DNA of 37,080 bases from Lachnospiraceae bacterium (GTDB taxonomy: Bacteria; Bacillota_A; Clostridia; Lachnospirales; Lachnospiraceae): the NCBI GenBank assembly GCA_017634255.1, contig JAGBNT010000072.1:1-37080 (forward strand). The letters are read 5' to 3'. Shown piece by piece: positions 32,983 to 37,080 of the stretch (position 1 is the first letter of the stretch; each line of letters opens with the position of its first letter). The notes under the pieces are model-generated. The model was given only the letters and a program-made list of their open reading frames with translations. It was not told the DNA's origin and ran no database searches. Made by a program: the position numbers and the translations under genes.

Positions 32983-34575
32983 ATGGCTGATCTGAACGGA
33001 TATTTTCAGCTTCATATTGATGATAAGGGGACTTTCCTGATCGTACACGCACCTCAGGGAGCCGGTAAGCCGGTGACCATGCTTGAGGTGGAAAATTATC
33101 TAAAGAAGAAAAATCTTCCATACAGCGGTACGCTACTGCGCAACGCTATCAATTCCAAATCGGAGGAGCCTATAAAGCTCCAGCAGACACCGTACTATAA
33201 AGTTAATGAAGAGACCTCGCTCAGAGCCAGCGAGGACAGGATGAGCGTTATAGCCCGTCTCTACCCTGCTGCAGGAGGGAGCGCGGTGTCTCTGGAGGAG
33301 ATAAAGAACGACCTTATAAATCAGGGATATAAGGCGAAGCCGGATGAGGAGAGTATAGGCAGCTTCCTTAAGGACAGGAAGTACTGCACGGATTTTGTCA
33401 TCGCCCACGGCGTACCGCCGGAGGAGAGCGAGGACGGATATGTAGAGTATTTTTTCAATACAGACCTTTCGGTGAAGCCGGCTCAAAAAGAGGACGGCAG
33501 CGTCGATTTTTTTAACTTGAAAACAGTCTGCGAATGTAAGGAGGGGGATCTTCTGGCAAGGCTCCATCCCGCAAAGCAGGGCAGCTTCGGCATAGATGTC
33601 ACCGGAGAGCATGTGCTTCCGCGTCCGGTGGAGAATGTTCAGCTCCTGTTCGGCAAGAATGTCGCCATCAATCAGGAGAGGACGGAGCTTACGGCAAATT
33701 GCAGCGGACACGTGCGGCTTGTCGAGGGCATGGTGGTCGTATCGGATGTCTATGAGGTAAAGGATGTAGATACCTCTACCGGAAATATCGATTATGACGG
33801 GAATCTGCTGATCAACGGAAATGTGCACGAGGGCTTTACGGTCAAGGCTTCCGGGGATATCGAGGTACGGGGTGTTGTAGAGGGAGCCACAGTTGAGGCA
33901 GGCGGCACCGTTACTGTAGTAAGGGGAATCAACGGTAATAACGTCGGCAAGGTAACTGCCGGTGTGAATATCATCGCAAAATATATAGAAAATACGATGG
34001 TCGAGGCGGGCAACTATGTCCAGACCGAGGCTATAATAAACAGCCAGGTTACAGCAGGAAGCACGATAACCGTAGAGGGGAAGAGAGGGTTTATCACCGG
34101 AGGACCCATTAGGGCTCGTAAGAGCATTAAAGCAAAGACTATCGGCTCGGACATGGGGACGACGACGATCCTGGAGGTAGGACTCGATCCGAAGAAAAAG
34201 GAGAGGATAGGAGTTCTCCAAAAGGAAAACGTGGATATGGGAAAGCAGATTGCGCAGATGCAGCCCATCCTGCTTTCGGTAAAGCAGAAGCTGGCAGCGG
34301 GGATAAAGCTTCCTGCCGCTCAGGCTATGAGTATGAAGAAGCTTTCCGATACCTATGGGGATCTTACAAAAAAGATGCAGGCAAATACGAAGGAGCTTAT
34401 GGAGCTGGAGCAGGAGATGGATATGGGAACGGATTCCTTTATCGAGGTATCTGACTATGCATATCCGGGAACCCATCTTGAAATCTCCGGTGCCAATATG
34501 GTTTTAAAGACCTCGTATCACTACTGCAAATTTATCTGTGAGCGCGGCGAAGTTGCGATGAAACCCATTTTCTAA
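32983..34575 (+). CDS. fapA: FapA/DUF342 family protein (flagellar assembly protein A)
   Basis: The 530-residue protein has the DUF342/FapA build: an N-terminal alpha/beta region, a central right-handed beta-helix with repeating GNV, GDI and GGTV turns (about 255-400; e.g. ASGDIEVRGVVEGATVEAGGTV), and a C-terminal coiled coil (about 415-485). FapA in Vibrio affects flagellar assembly and localisation in response to sugar transport; its role in Firmicutes is not settled. An open frame extends upstream to GTG 32923, but AGAGGG at 32971-32976 and the protein pattern favour the ATG at 32983. Confidence 0.85.
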   Translation: MADLNGYFQLHIDDKGTFLIVHAPQGAGKPVTMLEVENYLKKKNLPYSGTLLRNAINSKSEEPIKLQQTPYYKVNEETSLRASEDRMSVIARLYPAAGGSAVSLEEIKNDLINQGYKAKPDEESIGSFLKDRKYCTDFVIAHGVPPEESEDGYVEYFFNTDLSVKPAQKEDGSVDFFNLKTVCECKEGDLLARLHPAKQGSFGIDVTGEHVLPRPVENVQLLFGKNVAINQERTELTANCSGHVRLVEGMVVVSDVYEVKDVDTSTGNIDYDGNLLINGNVHEGFTVKASGDIEVRGVVEGATVEAGGTVTVVRGINGNNVGKVTAGVNIIAKYIENTMVEAGNYVQTEAIINSQVTAGSTITVEGKRGFITGGPIRARKSIKAKTIGSDMGTTTILEVGLDPKKKERIGVLQKENVDMGKQIAQMQPILLSVKQKLAAGIKLPAAQAMSMKKLSDTYGDLTKKMQANTKELMELEQEMDMGTDSFIEVSDYAYPGTHLEISGANMVLKTSYHYCKFICERGEVAMKPIF

Positions 34576-34594
34576 GGAAGTTTAAGAGGTTATT

Positions 34595-34918
34595 ATGGCT
34601 ATCAATCCTTTAATGATAAACGGTTCGATAATGAACTCTCAGGATATTTCCATGTACAGGATAAACGACGACAGCCGTGCTGCAGCTGTCCAGAGTACTG
34701 TGGTCGAAGAGACCAATCAGGAAAATACGGAGCAATCCACAAGGGTAAACGAATTTGCCAATGCAGCTGAGGGAGGAGAGGGCTTTGATGCCAAAAATTC
34801 CAGTGGCAACGAGTATGCCGGAGACGGGGGAGCGCAGAGAAGAAGAAAGCTACACGATAAGGACGGGGATGTTTTTATCAAGAATAAAAGCACAACAAGC
34901 TTTAATGCTTCTGTATAA
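34595..34918 (+). CDS. Unknown small protein after fapA
   Basis: Not recognised. The 107-residue protein is hydrophilic with no signal peptide or membrane helix. It is rich in Asn, Ser, Glu and Gly and probably mostly disordered, with a basic patch (QRRRKLHDKDGD) near residues 82-93. It lies 19 nt after fapA and 33 nt before the SwrB-like gene, on the same strand, with a plausible ribosome binding site (TTAAGAGG). That supports a real, co-transcribed gene, but nothing in the sequence says what it does. Confidence 0.65.
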   Translation: MAINPLMINGSIMNSQDISMYRINDDSRAAAVQSTVVEETNQENTEQSTRVNEFANAAEGGEGFDAKNSSGNEYAGDGGAQRRRKLHDKDGDVFIKNKSTTSFNASV

Positions 34919-34951
34919 TTTGCAGCGATCACGCTGATCAAGAGGTAAAAG

Positions 34952-36196
34952 ATGACGGTTATTGAGATCGTGCTCCTATGTCTGGGAGCACTTATTTTTG
35001 CAGCCAGCTTCATAATACCCGAAAAGCTTTCAAACAGCAGGAGGGACAGCTCCGCTGGAATGGGCGGTGCGGTGAATGATATAGATGCCCGGGAAATGGT
35101 CGAGACCATGAAGGAGGACATCGACAGGCAGGTAAGACTGGCAGTGGACAGTTCCGCGGAAGCGGCAGTAGAGGATGCGGTGCTGCGCTCGGAGCGCAAT
35201 ATAGAGCGGGTCACAAACGAAAAGATGATGGCTATAGATGAGTATGCACAGACCGTCATGCAGGATATAAACAAGAACCACAAGGAGGTAGTGTTCCTGT
35301 ATGACATGCTCGAGAACAAGACCGCAGATATCAAGAATACGGTCCGCAAGGCGGAAAATACGAAGAGCGATATAGAGGAAGCCGGCAGGAAGGTGCGCTC
35401 GGAGCTGGAGGCTATCGCAAAACGCTCTGCGGAGACTGTCATAGCCAACAGCGCAAAGGCAAAGACCAGAAAGGCAGCTGAACCTGAAAGGGATATGCAG
35501 CAGGTTCAGCCGATGCAGCCGATTCAGCCGGAGGCTGAGACAGCTGTACCGGAGAGCAAGGCTGAGACGGCGGCTTCATATGAAGCTCCGGTCAGAGAGG
35601 AGCCCAGGGTACTTAGACCGGTGACCTCGCTTCCGGAGGCTCCGGTAAATCCGGAAGCCCGGTCCGAAGTCCGGGCGGAAGCCATCAGACGCGAAGCGGA
35701 GGCTGTGGAGCACTCCATGAAGGAAAAGGGTGTGCCCAAGCTTGGACGCGCACTGGCTGCGGCATTTGCACAGGCTTCTTTGGAGAACGCGGCTCAAGAG
35801 GAGGCTGCGGCATATGAGGAAAACGCTATTTACGAGAACAGCACGGCATACGAGGGAAGTGCGCCCGTCGAGGTGAATACAGCCTATGACAGCAGCGCAG
35901 CTTATGATAGCGGCGCAGCTTATGATAAAAATTCAGCTTATGAGGAGGAGCCCTCTTATATGGAGGCTTTAGCGTCTCTTCAAGAGGCTGTTCCTGAACC
36001 GGAGGCGGCATTTCAGCCGGAGGCAGCCCCTGAGCCGGAAAATGAGGGGGGAGATATAATATTCAGCGACACGGACGACCTTCAGGGACTCGTAGTAAGT
36101 ATGTACAGGAAGGGCATTGATGAAGTGGAGATAGCCAAGAGGCTCAGTATAGGAGTCGGAGAAGTCAGATTGATGGTGGAGCTTTACGGAAAGTAA
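34952..36196 (+). CDS. SwrB-like membrane-anchored protein with C-terminal HTH-type segment
   Basis: The 414-residue protein has an N-terminal membrane helix (about 3-23), a coiled coil (about 55-165), a long disordered Glu/Ala/Pro region, and a C-terminal segment (about 375-412: SMYRKGIDEVEIAKRLSIG, then GEVRLMVELYG) of helix-turn-helix type. This layout and its place between sigD/fliA and rpsB match Bacillus SwrB, which activates the flagellar type III gate; SwrB is only about 170 residues, so the middle here is expanded. The middle includes a Tyr-containing six-residue repeat (separate entry). AAGAGG precedes the ATG. Orthology is inferred from topology and context, not sequence identity. 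Confidence 0.7.
   Translation: MTVIEIVLLCLGALIFAASFIIPEKLSNSRRDSSAGMGGAVNDIDAREMVETMKEDIDRQVRLAVDSSAEAAVEDAVLRSERNIERVTNEKMMAIDEYAQTVMQDINKNHKEVVFLYDMLENKTADIKNTVRKAENTKSDIEEAGRKVRSELEAIAKRSAETVIANSAKAKTRKAAEPERDMQQVQPMQPIQPEAETAVPESKAETAASYEAPVREEPRVLRPVTSLPEAPVNPEARSEVRAEAIRREAEAVEHSMKEKGVPKLGRALAAAFAQASLENAAQEEAAAYEENAIYENSTAYEGSAPVEVNTAYDSSAAYDSGAAYDKNSAYEEEPSYMEALASLQEAVPEPEAAFQPEAAPEPENEGGDIIFSDTDDLQGLVVSMYRKGIDEVEIAKRLSIGVGEVRLMVELYGK
35879..35950 (+). repeat. 18-bp tandem repeat coding AYD-type hexapeptides
   Basis: CAGCTTATGA-type units start at 35880, 35898, 35916 and 35934, an exact 18-bp period over four copies. They encode six-residue units beginning Ala-Tyr-Asp/Glu in the SwrB-like protein. 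The central two copies share 13 identical bases (GCAGCTTATGATA). The copy number could vary between strains. Confidence 0.75.
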
Positions 36197-36202
36197 GGGA
36201 TT

Positions 36203-36901
36203 ATGAGTTTGAGAGCATATCTTCGGGGTATAGGGATAGGAATGTTGGTCACGGCGCTTATCCTTATATTATCCTCGAAGAACGAAAAAATTTCAGACAG
36301 TGAGATCCGCTCCAGAGCCAGGGAGCTTGGCATGGTGCAGGGAAACGAGCTGCTCATAGGCACCGAGGTCTCTGCCAATTCCGCCTCCTCCAACAGGGCG
36401 GAGACGAAAAAGGATAAGGAGAGCACATCGGGAAACCAGAAGCCGAGAGTGACCTTTTCTACCGAAAAATCCCCTGCTGTGGGGAGCGAGACCACTTCCG
36501 CAAATGCAGCTTCGCCGGCGTCGCAGCCAAGAAGCACTGCGATCGTGGTGGAGCCCGAAGAAACGACAGAGCCGGAAGAGACTACGGAGCCCGAGGCAGC
36601 AACTGAGCCCGAAGAAACAGCTGAGTCCGAAGCGGCGGCTGAGAACGAAGGAACTGCGGAACCCGAAGAGGCATCGGAACCAGTTCAGAGCTCAGGGGAG
36701 ACCTTTGTGCTGCATATCTCAAGGGGCGAGAGCTCATATGCCGCAGCCAAGGCACTGGAGGAAGCGGGGATAATCGACAGTGCGGTGGATTTCGACAAAT
36801 ACCTGGTCTCACAGGGGATAGACCGGCGTATAGATGCGGGGGATCATATCGTACCGCGCTCCGGTACATACGAGGAGATAGGACAGGCACTATTGCGGTA
36901 G
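36203..36901 (+). CDS. Membrane-anchored protein with MltG N-terminal-like (LysM-like) domain
   Basis: The 232-residue protein has an N-terminal membrane helix (about 7-24), a long linker with an acidic Glu-Pro-Thr repeat (about 117-160), and a C-terminal domain (about 167-231). That domain reads like the LysM-like part of endolytic transglycosylase MltG/YceG: FVLHISRGES, AAKALEEAGIIDSAVDFDKYL, DAGDHIVPRSGTYEEIGQ. The catalytic part of MltG, with its Glu, is absent, so a wall-binding or scaffold role is more likely than hydrolysis. It starts 6 nt after the SwrB-like gene, with AAGGGA overlapping that stop, and is the last gene before the rpsB promoter. Confidence 0.7.
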   Translation: MSLRAYLRGIGIGMLVTALILILSSKNEKISDSEIRSRARELGMVQGNELLIGTEVSANSASSNRAETKKDKESTSGNQKPRVTFSTEKSPAVGSETTSANAASPASQPRSTAIVVEPEETTEPEETTEPEAATEPEETAESEAAAENEGTAEPEEASEPVQSSGETFVLHISRGESSYAAAKALEEAGIIDSAVDFDKYLVSQGIDRRIDAGDHIVPRSGTYEEIGQALLR

Positions 36902-36905
36902 GGTA

Positions 36906-36934
36906 TTGCAATGGTGCTTTTCTTATGTTAAAAT
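36906..36934 (+). promoter_or_regulatory. Strong sigma-A promoter with extended -10, for predicted rpsB
   Basis: TTGCAA (36906-36911), 17 nt, TAAAAT (36929-36934), with TG at 36926-36927 giving an extended -10. It begins 5 nt after the last gene of the operon. No terminator separates the two, so operon transcripts may read through. Transcription would start near 36941. Confidence 0.6.
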
Positions 36935-36940
36935 GCATTT

Positions 36941-37080
36941 CGCGCGTGTAACGCGGCAAGACACTATAAAACAGGTGTGCTGATAACGTAAACGGTGCAT
37001 AGCGATAAGAGGGCTACGTCTTTACGGGAGTTGAGGCATACCGAAGTCAGAGGCTGAGAGCCTTTTAACCACAAGGAGGA
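36941..37080 (+). promoter_or_regulatory. Structured 5' leader, probably of rpsB (start codon beyond window)
   Basis: The last 140 nt hold no gene but several pairings: CGCGT/ACGCG (36943-36947 with 36951-36955); an outer stem CGTAAA/TTTACG (36987-36992 with 37021-37026) enclosing TAGC/GCTA (37000-37003 with 37013-37016); and AGGCT/AGCCT (37051-37055 with 37059-37063) followed by TTTT. The window ends in AAGGAGGA (37073-37080), a perfect Shine-Dalgarno sequence. In Bacillus rpsB follows sigD-swrB, so a ribosomal protein S2 leader with autoregulation is likely, by inference. Confidence 0.55.

Noticed and set aside
33133..34476. 447-codon open frame on the minus strand opposite fapA
   Set aside because: It is the mirror of a well-supported gene, its translation is Leu/His/Arg/Cys-rich with no family features, and such long antisense frames arise from codon bias.
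1..37080. CRISPR arrays, tRNA or rRNA genes, insertion sequences, prophage or integrase genes
   Set aside because: Looked for repeat-spacer structure, cloverleaf-like segments and transposase/integrase motifs; none seen. The window is continuous flagellar coding sequence.

Overview
The window is one long, almost entirely plus-strand flagellar and chemotaxis (fla/che) locus. Gene order follows the Bacillus/Clostridia fla/che operon closely: fliF-G-H-I-J-ylxF-K-flgD-(TIGR02530)-flgE-...-flbD-motA-motB-fliL-M-Y-cheY-fliO-P-Q-R-flhB-A-F-G-pilZ-cheB-A-W-C-D-...-fliA-...-(swrB-like)-rpsB leader. FliY, CheC, CheD, an FlhF/FlhG pair and a leader just before the expected rpsB position all point to a Firmicute. 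Frequent ATA (Ile) and AGG (Arg) codons, moderate GC, and accessory genes such as the PilZ gene and FapA/DUF342 suggest a motile member of the Clostridia, probably Lachnospiraceae. That family assignment is an inference from gene order and style, not from a database match.

Layout. 1-5373: end of fliF (MS ring), fliG (switch), fliH/fliI/fliJ (export ATPase) and a YlxF/MotE-like membrane protein. 5374-10031: a spacer with a good sigma-28-type promoter, then the hook block (fliK, flgD, an unnamed flagellar-operon protein, flgE). 10035-12710: a large seven-TM hybrid histidine kinase sitting between flgE and flbD, the clearest departure from the textbook operon. 12851-15298: flbD (swrD), motA, motB and fliL, a stator block with sodium-type signatures. 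15372-17955: fliM, fliY and cheY. 17955-23665: the export gate (fliO, P, Q, R, flhB, flhA), with two hairpins between fliP and fliQ. 23732-26610: flhF, flhG and a PilZ c-di-GMP effector. 26693-31629: cheB, cheA, cheW, cheC, cheD. 31672-36901: a two-TM protein of unknown role, fliA (sigma-28), FapA, a small unknown protein, a SwrB-like protein and a membrane-anchored MltG-N-terminal-like protein. 36906-37080: a strong sigma-A promoter and structured leader ending in a Shine-Dalgarno sequence, almost certainly for rpsB just beyond the window.

How it works together. The locus encodes the basal body from MS ring to hook, the export machine, the motor/stator, the switch with built-in CheY-P phosphatase (FliY plus CheC, each with two intact active sites), the CheA-CheW-CheY-CheB-CheD pathway, and the late-gene sigma factor. 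No CheR, chemoreceptor, filament, hook-associated or FlgM gene is present. Genes are tightly packed, with 1-nt stop/start overlaps at motA/motB, cheY/fliO and flhB/flhA. Internal promoter candidates before fliK, flgE and cheW, hairpins after fliP and cheA, and a terminator-like stem inside fliH suggest the operon is subdivided transcriptionally.

Nothing here is a wholly unknown system. The best candidates for new biology are the embedded hybrid kinase, the post-fliA accessory module and the RNA structures.
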